A stretch of 63,147 nt of DNA, taken from NCBI GenBank assembly GCA_038063055.1, contig JBBTVY010000003.1, forward strand, positions 1 through 63,147. The letters are read 5' to 3'. The position numbers were made by a program, and so were the translations under genes. Each line of letters begins with the position of its first letter. The first letter of the stretch is position 1. The DNA is from JACQKT01 sp038063055 (GTDB taxonomy: Bacteria > Patescibacteriota > Minisyncoccia > UBA6257 > 2-01-FULL-56-20). This document shows, one piece after another, positions 45,995 through 53,309 of the stretch. The notes beneath the pieces are model-generated. The model saw only the letters and a list, made by a program, of their open reading frames with translations, was not told the DNA's origin and made no database searches.

Positions 45995-46567
45995 ATGCCA
46001 AAAGACCCCGAAGTAAACGTAGCGGAAGCGGACCTGGTTTTTTTTGATACGGAAACGACGGGATTCGATTTGAAAAAGGAACTGATTGAAATCGGACTTG
46101 TAAAAGCCAAAGCCAAAACGTTCGAAATAATCGCAGAGTGCGACATTAAAATAAAGCCGGAGCATATCGAAGACGCCGACCCCGATTCTTTAGGGGTGGT
46201 CGGCTATGACCCGGAAGAATGGGCAAGGGATGGTGTCGATTTGAAAACGGGTCTTGAAAAATTTTTATCTTATACTGATGGCGTCGTGCTCGTAGGACAC
46301 AATATCGCTTTCGACTGGATGCACGTCAAGAAATCGCTCGAACAGTGCGGGCTCAACCCGAATTATTATTACAAAGGCCTCGATACTTTTTCGCTTGCTT
46401 GGCAGAAACTGGCAGGACGTCAGGGGATTGAACACGTTTCACTTCGCGAACTTACATCATATTTCAATATTCCCGAAGGACGTGCCCACCGGGCGATTGA
46501 CGATGCCAAAGCGACTTATCAGGTTTTTTTAAAGCTTCTCAAAGAACCGGAACATCGCGCTTTCTGA
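45995..46567 (+). CDS. DEDDh 3'-5' exonuclease (DnaQ/RNase T fold)
   Basis: 190 residues. Exo I FFDTETTGFD near residue 17, Exo II VGHNIAFDWMHVKKSLE near 105, Exo III HRAIDDAKAT near 167; the His in HRAIDD makes it DEDDh. It could proofread for the replicative polymerase, act in repair or trim RNA; nothing else in the sequence decides. The 46573 gene follows after 5 bases, probably in one operon. Confidence 0.9.
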   Translation: MPKDPEVNVAEADLVFFDTETTGFDLKKELIEIGLVKAKAKTFEIIAECDIKIKPEHIEDADPDSLGVVGYDPEEWARDGVDLKTGLEKFLSYTDGVVLVGHNIAFDWMHVKKSLEQCGLNPNYYYKGLDTFSLAWQKLAGRQGIEHVSLRELTSYFNIPEGRAHRAIDDAKATYQVFLKLLKEPEHRAF

Positions 46568-46572
46568 AATAA

Positions 46573-47028
46573 ATGAAAAAACCGTTGAAATTTATCAAGG
46601 GCCAAAAATTGATGACTATCGCTTCGCGCGATGAGAAAGATATTTGGATTGCAAATGTTTATTTTGGCGTCGATGAAAATGCGACAATATATTTCATAAG
46701 CCCAAAAGACACCAAACATAGCAAAATGATATTGAAAAACCCGGAAGTTGCTTTTTCCATGGCTTGGTTTGATGATGATAATCATAAGAATCGAAAAGCA
46801 GTGCAAGGACTTGGCATATGTCGCCCGGCAAAAAATCCAACAGAGATAGTTGCTGGAATTAAGCTGTTATATAAAAAATTTCCGGACCTCCGAAATATAC
46901 TTACGGTTAAATGGATAAAAACTAACGCATGGGGGTCTAAAATTTGGGTACTTAAACCGAGTTACATAAAATATTGGGATGATGAAATTTATGGCGATGA
47001 CGAAAGTGAAGAATTTATATTAAGCTAA
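46573..47028 (+). CDS. Pyridoxamine 5'-phosphate oxidase-like FMN-binding split-barrel protein
   Basis: 151 residues. LMTIASRDEKDIWIANVYFGVDENATIYFISPKDTKHSKMILKNPEVAFSMAW is the split-barrel core. VQGLGICRPAKNPTEI matches the second half. Relatives bind FMN or F420 and reduce small molecules or degrade haem; the substrate is unknown. A further acidic tail (DDEIYGDDESEEFILS) is unusual. It lies between the exonuclease and RNase H genes. Confidence 0.8.
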   Translation: MKKPLKFIKGQKLMTIASRDEKDIWIANVYFGVDENATIYFISPKDTKHSKMILKNPEVAFSMAWFDDDNHKNRKAVQGLGICRPAKNPTEIVAGIKLLYKKFPDLRNILTVKWIKTNAWGSKIWVLKPSYIKYWDDEIYGDDESEEFILS

Positions 47029-47049
47029 CTATTCGATTTTTTCTACTTT

Positions 47050-47664
47050 ATGTCCTCCGGAAATAAATTTTACGCCTATTTCGTGCCGAGCACCGGCAAA
47101 AGCGGAGTGGCGGACAGCTGGAAAAAATGTGGGAAAATCGTCACGGGTGAAGAAGGCGCGCGCTATAAGGGGTTTAAAACGAGAGATGAGGCCGAAAAGT
47201 GGCTTGAGCTTGGCGCCGATTACGCCGTGAAAAGAATCAAAAAATCTGAACCAGGAATTTATTTCGACGCCGGAACAGGCAGGGGACGGGGTGTTGAAAT
47301 AAGCGTTACCGACGAGAACGGCAAGAATCTTCTGCATAAATCGATTCCAAAAGAGCAGTTAAATCGTTTCGGGAAATACCTTCTTTATTCCGTGGCCACG
47401 AACAATTACGGAGAACTTCTGGCAATGAGGCACGCCATCGAGATAGCGGGAAAGAAAAAAATAAAAAAAGTTTTCGGAGACAGCCGACTAGTAATCGATT
47501 ACTGGTCCAAATGGCGGATAAAGAGAAAAGATTTACCGGAAGAAACTGTTAGGCTGGCGGAGGAGGTTTCAAAAATTAGAAAGATTTTCGAGGAGAAAGG
47601 CGGGAAAATAAAAAGAATCTCCGGCGGAGACAACCCGGCTGACTTAGGATTTCACAAACCCTAA
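47050..47664 (+). CDS. Ribonuclease H (type 1) with N-terminal hybrid-binding domain
   Basis: 204 residues. Residues 1-55 form a viroplasmin/RNase H1 N-terminal domain (KFYAYFVPSTGKSGVADSWKKCGKIV...YKGFKTRDEAEKWL) that binds RNA:DNA hybrids. The catalytic domain carries FDAGTG (D near 76), NNYGELLAM (E), GDSRLVIDYW (D) and GGDNPAD (D), the D-E-D-D set. It removes RNA from hybrids in replication and R-loops. The last codons (PKP) lie next to CCTAAAT, the heptamer seen at proS. Confidence 0.9.
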   Translation: MSSGNKFYAYFVPSTGKSGVADSWKKCGKIVTGEEGARYKGFKTRDEAEKWLELGADYAVKRIKKSEPGIYFDAGTGRGRGVEISVTDENGKNLLHKSIPKEQLNRFGKYLLYSVATNNYGELLAMRHAIEIAGKKKIKKVFGDSRLVIDYWSKWRIKRKDLPEETVRLAEEVSKIRKIFEEKGGKIKRISGGDNPADLGFHKP

Positions 47665-47690
47665 ATAATATCTTAAGTAAAATAAAGACT

Positions 47691-47726
47691 ACTATGACGC
47701 GTCATAGTGCTATGACATGTCGTAGC
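47691..47726. repeat. Two adjacent CTATGAC palindromes
   Basis: ACTATGACGCGTCATAGT at 47691-47708 is perfect. GCTATGACATGTCGTAGC at 47709-47726 has one wobble pair. They lie between rnhA and the rnpB terminator and resemble the TAGCATAGC family. Confidence 0.75.
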
Positions 47727-47750
47727 GAAAGCAGATACGTTTTCATCAAT

Positions 47751-47778
47751 AAAAACCCGCGGATTTCCGCGGGTTTTT
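47751..47778 (-). terminator. Terminator of rnpB (bidirectional)
   Basis: CCCGCGGA / TCCGCGGG stem, a 2-base loop, A5 and T5 on its two sides. It follows the 3' end of RNase P RNA and can also stop plus-strand transcription. Confidence 0.9.
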
Positions 47779-47781
47779 ATT

Positions 47782-48193
47782 TGTCGGTAAATCGTAAGCC
47801 GGATTCTGTCGTGCCTGCCTTTCGGCGGGCAGGGCAATCATCTGTCTGGGCCCTTGATTGCTCGCGGGCTCTGGCCCTTCGACTTCACTCAGGACAAGTC
47901 CTAAGTTATATCGAAAGACGCTTGCGGCGCTCTCCGACCTCGGTCGGAGCTCGGCCTTGCACCCTGTAAGGATTTAGCCGTTTCATCCCCGCTTTTTATC
48001 CCTATCGCGGAGTTGGACCGTCTAGCTTGGGATCGGGTCCTCCCTCGGCTTTCGCCTAGGGACGTTTCTGCTCGCACCTCTCGCATTGCTGCGGCGGGTC
48101 GTTAACCCGTACGCTCGGCGTTTTTAAACGCCAGGTGTCCGGACTTTCCTCTCCAATTCTTGCGAAATAGAGCGATTGCCTGATTTACCGACA
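47782..48193 (-). ncRNA. rnpB: RNase P RNA (class A)
   Basis: About 412 bases. The P1 helix pairs TGTCGGTAAATC at the 3' end with GATTTACCGACA at the 5' end. On the minus strand GAGGAAAGTCCGGACACC marks the conserved 5' region (P4 strand). GGGTGCAAGGCC and ACAGAATCCGGCTTACG mark the conserved 3' core. It processes tRNA 5' ends. The region equivalent to P15-P17 contains the dispersed CTTCGACTTCACTCAGGA repeat (47875-47901). A nearby hairpin CCTGCC-TTTC-GGCGGG also looks repeat-derived. The class assignment is from general layout. Confidence 0.92.
47875..47901 (+). repeat. Dispersed CTTCGAC/CTCAGGAC repeat inside rnpB
   Basis: CCCTTCGACTTCACTCAGGA followed by CAAGTCC, within the RNase P RNA gene and opposite in sense to it. 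Confidence 0.75.
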
Positions 48194-48199
48194 GTTTTA

Positions 48200-48227
48200 A
48201 TTATATCAGTTTTTAGAAATAAAGCAA
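48200..48227 (-). promoter_or_regulatory. Promoter of rnpB
   Basis: On the minus strand TTGCTT, a 16-base spacer, TATAAT, then about 7 bases to the 5' end of the RNA. Confidence 0.75.
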
Positions 48228-48233
48228 AAAATC

Positions 48234-48722
48234 TTATTTCAGCGAAACCAAAACCGCTTTTTCTTCCTTCGGCGGCAACCCGAGCCCCTTTATGACAACC
48301 GATGTGTACCATTTTTCCCAGTTGTTCGGATTTTCCTGAATCATGCGTTTGGCCATTTCTTTCTGAAGGTCGCAATCGTAAATCAGTTTATTGATTTCGT
48401 CGTTTGCTGAAATCAAATTGTATTTCAACCCGTATTCCTCGAACGTGCCCATTTGAAACTGGAGGCAGCCGAAAGAATGCAAACCGTTATGGTCCAGGAC
48501 CTTAATGTTGCTTTTACCCTCGGATTCAAGGATTGCCAATTTTTTTATCCAGGAATCGAGCGGAGATTGGCCCTTAAATACTATAACTACATTATTGTTG
48601 TTTTGAGAATATATTGCCGCAGGGGAATTGGTCGCGTTCGGCATTTGGGGGGTCGTATTTCCGCCAATGGCCATACTTACGGTGAATCCGGCTGCCAGCA
48701 TTTTTATTGCAAGTAATTGCAT
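48234..48722 (-). CDS. Secreted lysozyme-like (lytic transglycosylase fold) protein
   Basis: 162 residues. A signal peptide (about 1-20) and a N/S/Q-rich linker precede a muramidase-like domain from about 55: LAILESEGKSNIKVLDHNGLHSFGCLQFQMGTFEEYG. The E in LESEG is the likely catalytic Glu; G-C-L-Q-F matches the GxxQF of SLT domains. The end KWYTSVVIKGLGLP lacks the usual A-x-x-Y-N-x-G repeat. It would cut or remodel peptidoglycan. The rnpB promoter begins just downstream. Confidence 0.7.
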   Translation of the reverse strand: MQLLAIKMLAAGFTVSMAIGGNTTPQMPNATNSPAAIYSQNNNNVVIVFKGQSPLDSWIKKLAILESEGKSNIKVLDHNGLHSFGCLQFQMGTFEEYGLKYNLISANDEINKLIYDCDLQKEMAKRMIQENPNNWEKWYTSVVIKGLGLPPKEEKAVLVSLK

Positions 48723-48914
48723 AATTGGCGACTGTTAGCTGCCGCCAGAACTTTCCGTTTCAATCGCCCGGCTAAATAAAAAACCCGCACTTAGCGAGCA
48801 TTCAATTGCCTTATTCAGTTCTGGGATACATTAGCATTGAACGGGAAAGTTGTCAAATTTGAGTCCAAATGGGCAAAAACCGCATTTTTATCGTAGAATT
48901 CCGGTTATAAAAAC

Positions 48915-49472
48915 ATGAAAAGGAAAAAACTAACCGAAAGGTTTTTTAACAGGCCCACTTTAACCGTTTCCGCTGATTTGCTTGGAAAATTTTTGGTGCG
49001 GCGGTGGCGTGGACGGGAAATCTCTTTAATGATAACGGAAATCGAGGCCTATGACGGACTTAACGACCGGGCTTCCCACGCCAGCCGCGGCAAAACGACA
49101 AGAAACGCGCCGATGTTCGGCAGGCCGGGGCAATGGTACGTTTATTTCACTTATGGGATGCACTGGATGCTCAATATCGTGACGCGCCGAGCGGGATACC
49201 CAGCCGCCGTTCTGATAAGGGGAGGGACACTTATTAATAAAAATGGCGAACTTGTTTCGGTTAGCGGACCGGCGCGGCTGACTAAATTTCTTGAAATTGA
49301 TGGGAAATTGAACGGACTGCCGGCAAGCCGGAAAACGGGATTGTGGCTTGAAGATAGGGGAACTAAAATTCCTGCTTCAAAAATAAAAAAAGGCCCGCGT
49401 GTCGGAATAAATTATGCCGGAAAGCATTGGGCTGCCAAGCCGTGGAGATTCCGGATAAAAAATTCAGGATAA
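48915..49472 (+). CDS. mpg: DNA-3-methyladenine glycosylase (AAG/MPG family)
   Basis: 185 residues. Conserved blocks: LLGKFLVRRWRGREISLMITEIEAYDG (catalytic Glu in TEIEAYDG), DRASHASRGKTTRNAPMFGRPGQWYVYFTYGMHWMLNIV, AAVLIRGG, GPARLTKFLEI, GPRVGINYA. It excises alkylated purines and hypoxanthine. Shorter N-terminus than the human enzyme, typical of bacteria. TATAAA at 48906 ends 3 bases from the ATG, and TAGAAT at 48894 is an alternative -10. It overlaps the convergent mgtC gene by 9 bases. Confidence 0.95.
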   Translation: MKRKKLTERFFNRPTLTVSADLLGKFLVRRWRGREISLMITEIEAYDGLNDRASHASRGKTTRNAPMFGRPGQWYVYFTYGMHWMLNIVTRRAGYPAAVLIRGGTLINKNGELVSVSGPARLTKFLEIDGKLNGLPASRKTGLWLEDRGTKIPASKIKKGPRVGINYAGKHWAAKPWRFRIKNSG

Positions 49473-49937
49473 ATTTTCCGATCGGACTTTTTCGGCTACA
49501 TTTAATTTTCTTAAAACATAAAGTGAGGCAGCCAGTATCAGAGTTGAGGCAATGGCGAATTTAAACATACCGAGCCCAGCAAGCACGCCTACAGCGGCCG
49601 TTGCCCAAACGACTGCGGCGCTTGTCAGCCCGTGAACACGGTCTTCGTTTTTTATAATTATGCCCGCGCCGAGAAATCCTATGCCGACGACGATATTCGC
49701 GATGATGCCGAGATAACCGCCGTTAGCCATCGCCATCTTCATGGCGTTTTCCGGAGAATCTGACATAAGATAGGGAAGGGCTATTCCTATGATGGTAAAA
49801 ATAGCCGCTCCGGCGCTGATAGTCATAGCCGTTCTGACGCCGACTTCCTTACCGACACGTTCGCGTTCAAGGCCTATGACGGCGCCGAGAATCATGGCGG
49901 CCACGAGGCGGACGAGCATTTGTGAAAAGTCAATCAT
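49464..49937 (-). CDS. MgtC/SapB family membrane protein
   Basis: 157 residues with four spans. RLVAAMILGAVIGLERERVGKEVGVRTAMTISAGAAIFTIIGI and VGIGFLGAGIIIKNEDRVHGLTSAAVVWATAAVGVLAGLG are the family core. MgtC proteins affect Mg2+ and membrane-potential homeostasis, in part through ATP synthase. The C-terminal ACT-like domain of Salmonella MgtC is absent (SapB-like length). Divergent from aspS, with an inverted repeat (AACCCAG...CTGGGTT arms) between them. Confidence 0.92.
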   Translation of the reverse strand: MIDFSQMLVRLVAAMILGAVIGLERERVGKEVGVRTAMTISAGAAIFTIIGIALPYLMSDSPENAMKMAMANGGYLGIIANIVVGIGFLGAGIIIKNEDRVHGLTSAAVVWATAAVGVLAGLGMFKFAIASTLILAASLYVLRKLNVAEKVRSENLS

Positions 49938-49996
49938 TGGTTTACCCAGCAGTGAAAACTCGATTGCCGCTTTCGACGGCAGTTAACATTAAACAG

Positions 49997-50025
49997 TTGT
50001 CGAGTTTCTACTACTGGGTTATATT
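49997..50025 (+). promoter_or_regulatory. Leaderless-type promoter of aspS
   Basis: TTGTCG at 49997-50002, 17 bases, TATATT at 50020-50025, then 8 bases to the ATG at 50034. Confidence 0.5.
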
Positions 50026-50033
50026 ATAGCATA

Positions 50034-51473
50034 ATGAGAACGCTTTCGGCTGAAATAAACAAGAAAGAAGGAGAAGAAGTGGAAATGCTCGGGTGGGTTC
50101 AGGCCCGCCGCGACCACGGCAAACTTGTTTTCATAGACATCCGCGACAGGAGCGGAATCGCGCAGGTTGTTTTTGGTCCGGACGTTAAAAATGGTGCCGG
50201 CCTGCCTGCGCAGGCAGGCGATTTGCGGCTCGAGTATCTTATAAAAATGAACGGACTGGTCAAAAAAAGGCCGGCGAAAATGTTCAACGACAAAATCCCG
50301 ACGGGAGCTTACGAAGTCCAGGCTAAAACGCTTGAAATTTTAAGCAGAGCGGAAGCAATGCCTATTTCAGTGGATGGCGACGGCTATGACATCAATGAAG
50401 AGGTAAGAATGAAATATCGCTATTTGGATTTGCGCCGGGAGCGAATGAGAAACAATCTTGTCGTCCGGCACCGCGTAGTTAAATACTTCCGCGATTTTTT
50501 GAGCAACCGAGGTTTTTTGGAAGTAGAAACGCCGCTTCTTACAAAATCAACGCCGGAAGGCGCCAGAGATTATATCGTGCCATCACGAATGGAGAAAGGG
50601 AAATTTTACGCTTTGCCGCAGTCACCGCAGCAATATAAACAACTACTAATGGTTGCGGGCATTGAAAAGTATTTTCAAGTTGCAAGGGCCGTTCGTGACG
50701 AGGACACGAGAGGAGACCGCCAGCCGGAACATACCCAACTGGATATCGAGATGTCTTTTACAACCCCGGACGAGGTAATGTCGGTTGTGGAAGAAATGAC
50801 CGTGACAATGATGAAAGAATTGTTCCCGCAGAAAAAAATGAAAACGCCGTGGCCTCGCGTACCTTACAATGAGGCGATGGAAAAATACGGCACTGACAAA
50901 CCCGATTTGAGAAAAGATGGTTCGACCCATTCGATTGACTCAGGGCAAGCAGGCTCACCACAAGCAAAAGACCCCGATGAAATCGCTTTTGCGTGGATAG
51001 TTGATTTTCCAAATTTTGAATTGGACAAGCAGACGAAAGAAATCCAGCCGGTGCACCATATGTTCGTGCAGCCAAAGGAGGGGAGCGTTGAGTTGATTGA
51101 TACTGAACCGCTCAAGATGGTAAGCACGCAGTATGATTTGGTGTGCAACGGCTATGAATTGGCAAGCGGCAGCATAAGGATTACCGACCCGAAATTACAA
51201 ATGAAGATATTTAAGTTATTGGGGATGAACGAAGAAAAGGCAAAAAAGGACTTCGGACATTTGCTGGAAGCATTCAGCTACGGCGTGCCCCCTCACGGCG
51301 GCATTGCTCCCGGCATTGACCGCTTAATGATGATTCTTCAAAACGAACCAAACATCCGCGAAGTCATCGCTTTTCCGAAAACCGGCGACGGCCGCGACCC
51401 GATGATGGACGCGCCGAGCGAGGTTGATGAAAAACAGTTAAAAGAACTCGGCATAAAAGTTGTTAAAGATTAG
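50034..51473 (+). CDS. aspS: Aspartyl-tRNA synthetase lacking the GAD insertion
   Basis: 479 residues against roughly 580-600 for bacterial AspRS. OB-fold GWVQARRDHGKLVFIDIRDRSGIAQVVFG; motif 1 FRDFLSNRGFLEVETPLL; motif 2 FRDEDTR equivalent (VRDEDTRGDRQPEHTQLDIEMSF); motif 3 GIAPGIDRLMMIL. After PDLRK, where the GAD domain normally starts, there is only DGSTHSIDSGQAGSPQAKD, encoded by a dispersed repeat, before the core resumes at IAFAWIVDFP. A second insertion, LPAQAGD, is encoded by the palindrome at 50200. It charges tRNAAsp, possibly also tRNAAsn. Confidence 0.95.
   Translation: MRTLSAEINKKEGEEVEMLGWVQARRDHGKLVFIDIRDRSGIAQVVFGPDVKNGAGLPAQAGDLRLEYLIKMNGLVKKRPAKMFNDKIPTGAYEVQAKTLEILSRAEAMPISVDGDGYDINEEVRMKYRYLDLRRERMRNNLVVRHRVVKYFRDFLSNRGFLEVETPLLTKSTPEGARDYIVPSRMEKGKFYALPQSPQQYKQLLMVAGIEKYFQVARAVRDEDTRGDRQPEHTQLDIEMSFTTPDEVMSVVEEMTVTMMKELFPQKKMKTPWPRVPYNEAMEKYGTDKPDLRKDGSTHSIDSGQAGSPQAKDPDEIAFAWIVDFPNFELDKQTKEIQPVHHMFVQPKEGSVELIDTEPLKMVSTQYDLVCNGYELASGSIRITDPKLQMKIFKLLGMNEEKAKKDFGHLLEAFSYGVPPHGGIAPGIDRLMMILQNEPNIREVIAFPKTGDGRDPMMDAPSEVDEKQLKELGIKVVKD
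50200..50219. repeat. 20-bp perfect palindrome in frame in aspS
   Basis: GCCTGCCTGCGCAGGCAGGC, read as GLPAQAG within the OB-fold domain. Confidence 0.85.
50919..50964 (+). repeat. Composite dispersed repeat in frame in aspS
   Basis: GGTTCGACCCATTCGATTGA, CTCAGGGCAAGCAGG, CTCACCACAAG: two overlapping repeat units, placed where the GAD domain is missing. Confidence 0.75.
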
Positions 51474-51542
51474 CAGATGGACGCGCCCCTTACTTTTGCA
51501 AAAAAGCGTGGGGTGAGTTAGCATTAAAAAACAAAAAATAAT

Positions 51543-52130
51543 ATGAAACACCCGAAAGAAGAAATCACATTCGTCATACTCAAACCCGACGCGGTCCGCA
51601 AGGGGCTTATCGGCGAAATCACCAAGCGTTTTGAACAGCGCGATTTGAAAGTCGTGGCTTTGGAAATGTTCCAGCCGACTTTGAAGCAGATAGATGACCA
51701 CTATCCTAAAGACGAGGCATGGATTCGCCGTCTCGGACAGAAAACTTTGGCGAGCTATGAAAAATACGGATATGACCCGATTAAAGAACTTGGAACAAAA
51801 GACGATCTGGAAATAGGAAAGATGGTAAGAAAGTGGCTTTTGGATTTTATGACATCGGCGCCGCTCGTAAAAATGGTTGTGCAGGGGATTCACGCGGTTG
51901 ACGTTGTGCGGAAAATCGCAGGCGCCACAATGCCGGCCTCCGCAGACATGGGAACAATTCGTGGCGACTTCTCGATTGATTCGCCGGCTTTGGCAAACAG
52001 CGAAAAACGCGCGGTCGCCAATTTGCTGCACGCCTCGGAAACTCCCCAAGAAGCGGAACACGAAATAGAACATTGGTTCGGAAAGGGATTTAAATTCCAT
52101 TCGTATAAGCGTTTCGGAATAGACGAGTAG
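51543..52130 (+). CDS. ndk: Nucleoside-diphosphate kinase, extended form
   Basis: 195 residues, longer than the usual 140-150. FVILKPDAVRKGLIGEITKRFEQRDLKVVALEM opens the family; the catalytic His is in NLLHASETPQEAEHEIEHWF near 161. About 45 extra residues (RRLGQKTLASYEKYGYDPIKELG...) lie between the first helices and MTSAPLVKMVVQG; similar inserts occur in other phyla. It balances NTP pools. Followed by the NUDIX gene after 12 bases. Confidence 0.93.
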   Translation: MKHPKEEITFVILKPDAVRKGLIGEITKRFEQRDLKVVALEMFQPTLKQIDDHYPKDEAWIRRLGQKTLASYEKYGYDPIKELGTKDDLEIGKMVRKWLLDFMTSAPLVKMVVQGIHAVDVVRKIAGATMPASADMGTIRGDFSIDSPALANSEKRAVANLLHASETPQEAEHEIEHWFGKGFKFHSYKRFGIDE

Positions 52131-52142
52131 AGTTTATTTGTC

Positions 52143-52610
52143 ATGAAAGCCACGACTTTGTGTTTCTTGGTTAAGGGAAACAAAGTTTTGCTCGCCATGA
52201 AAAAGCGGGGATTCGGCGCGGGAAAATGGAACGGCGTCGGCGGAAAGGTAAGTGAAAACGAGGACATAAAAGACGCCACGGTCAGGGAAGCCAGAGAAGA
52301 AATTGGAGTTTCGATAAACAGGGCTGATTTAAAAAACCACGGTAGCATAAAATTTTCTTTCGAGGACAATTCCGACTGGAATCAGGTAGTCCATATTTTT
52401 GTAACGGAAAAATGGGAGGGGGAGCCGGCGGAGTCGGAAGAAATGAAACCGGAATGGTACGAAAACGACAATCTGCCTTTTGAAAAAATGTGGATTGACG
52501 ACCCGCACTGGCTGCCGAAAGCGCTCGCCGGGAAAAGGGTAGAAGGAGAGTTTTTACTCGATAACAACGGTTCAAAAATACTTAAATTCGATGTAAGGGA
52601 GGCGGATTAA
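52143..52610 (+). CDS. NUDIX hydrolase, MTH1/8-oxo-dGTPase-like
   Basis: 155 residues. NUDIX box GKVSENEDIKDATVREAREEIGV (G-x5-E-x7-R-E-x2-E-E-x-G). KKRGFGAGKWNGVGGKV and MKPEWYENDNLPFEKMWIDDPHWLPKAL are close in wording to MTH1-type enzymes, where the Trp/Asp residues read oxidised purines. It probably cleans the nucleotide pool and pairs logically with ndk upstream. Terminated by the hairpin at 52621. Confidence 0.9.
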   Translation: MKATTLCFLVKGNKVLLAMKKRGFGAGKWNGVGGKVSENEDIKDATVREAREEIGVSINRADLKNHGSIKFSFEDNSDWNQVVHIFVTEKWEGEPAESEEMKPEWYENDNLPFEKMWIDDPHWLPKALAGKRVEGEFLLDNNGSKILKFDVREAD

Positions 52611-52620
52611 TAAAAAAGGC

Positions 52621-52644
52621 ACTCTTAACAAGAGTTATTTTTTT
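52621..52644 (+). terminator. Terminator of the ndk-NUDIX unit
   Basis: ACTCTT / AAGAGT stem, 3-base loop, TA, then seven T. It overlaps the end of the convergent gene. Confidence 0.8.
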
Positions 52645-53246
52645 CTACGCTGCAACAACTTGCCGGCTTTTATTTCGATAGGGTCTGCCAGGCGCAAATG
52701 GCGGGTTCCGTTATTCGGCAAAATTTTGAAATGCTCTGATTTTTCCAAATCTTTGACAATATCCCGCAAACTTTTTTTTGATGTCAGCCAATATTCGTTA
52801 TACTTGAGCAAACTAAACGGGGCGGAGTAGTTGCGGAGAGTTTTTATTCCGCTGTCCAAAAAATATTCGTTGAAATAGGACATTGCCAATTCGCGGACAG
52901 TTTTGTAAACGGGGTCCCTGTACCTCAATATGGCATGATTGGTTTTGCTTATCGCTCCCCAGCGGTTTTTCCGCTTGAAGAGTGCGACGACATGGCTGTC
53001 GTCGTCAACCGTCGTCTCGAGGTCCAAAAGAAGAGGTTTCTTGCCCTGATGCCAGAGTATTGCGGCGGCGAGCATCGCGCCCTCGACGCAATGGGCTTCT
53101 TTATGCCTCAAGGCCATCAATGGCGAACGGCAAGTTTCTCCGAAGTTGATGCGAATCGAATCGACAAAATCCTGTATTTTCGCCGGCGAATTTAATTTTT
53201 TGAATACCTCGAATTCTTTTAATTTTGATTTGGGGAAACGCCGCAT
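52635..53246 (-). CDS. Transglutaminase-like (papain-fold) protein, putative
   Basis: 203 residues, cytoplasmic. The order Cys-His-Asp/Asn fits a transglutaminase-like fold: HKEAHCVEGAMLAAAILWHQGKKPLLLDL (Cys near 53), TTVDDDSHVVALFKRKNRWGAISKTNHAILRYRDPVY (His near 85). A basic C-terminus ends LLQRRKK. Activity is unproven. The gene is divergent from GT39 with two back-to-back leaderless-type promoters. Confidence 0.6.
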   Translation of the reverse strand: MRRFPKSKLKEFEVFKKLNSPAKIQDFVDSIRINFGETCRSPLMALRHKEAHCVEGAMLAAAILWHQGKKPLLLDLETTVDDDSHVVALFKRKNRWGAISKTNHAILRYRDPVYKTVRELAMSYFNEYFLDSGIKTLRNYSAPFSLLKYNEYWLTSKKSLRDIVKDLEKSEHFKILPNNGTRHLRLADPIEIKAGKLLQRRKK

Positions 53247-53253
53247 AAAACAA

Positions 53254-53259
53254 TTGTAT
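53254..53259 (-). promoter_or_regulatory. Extended -10 box of the transglutaminase-like gene
   Basis: TGATACAAT on the minus strand (TG-n-TACAAT) ends 7 bases before the ATG at 53246. Confidence 0.5.
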
Positions 53260-53296
53260 CAAAATATTCCCCATTACGGACATCATTTAAATACTT

Positions 53297-53302
53297 TATA
53301 AT
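53297..53302 (+). promoter_or_regulatory. -10 box of the GT39 gene, leaderless-type
   Basis: A perfect TATAAT ends 7 bases before the ATG at 53310. Confidence 0.55.
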
Positions 53303-53309
53303 ACTGAAG

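Noticed and set aside
48779..48802. GC-rich segment followed by T-run (minus strand) upstream of the lysozyme-like gene
   Set aside because: The stem is only about three base pairs, too weak to call a terminator. The rest of 48723-48914 shows nothing beyond mpg promoter-like boxes.
51474..51542. CCCCTTAC...GTGGGG partial inverted repeat between aspS and ndk as a terminator
   Set aside because: Pairing is interrupted and no T-run follows, so I could not support a terminator.
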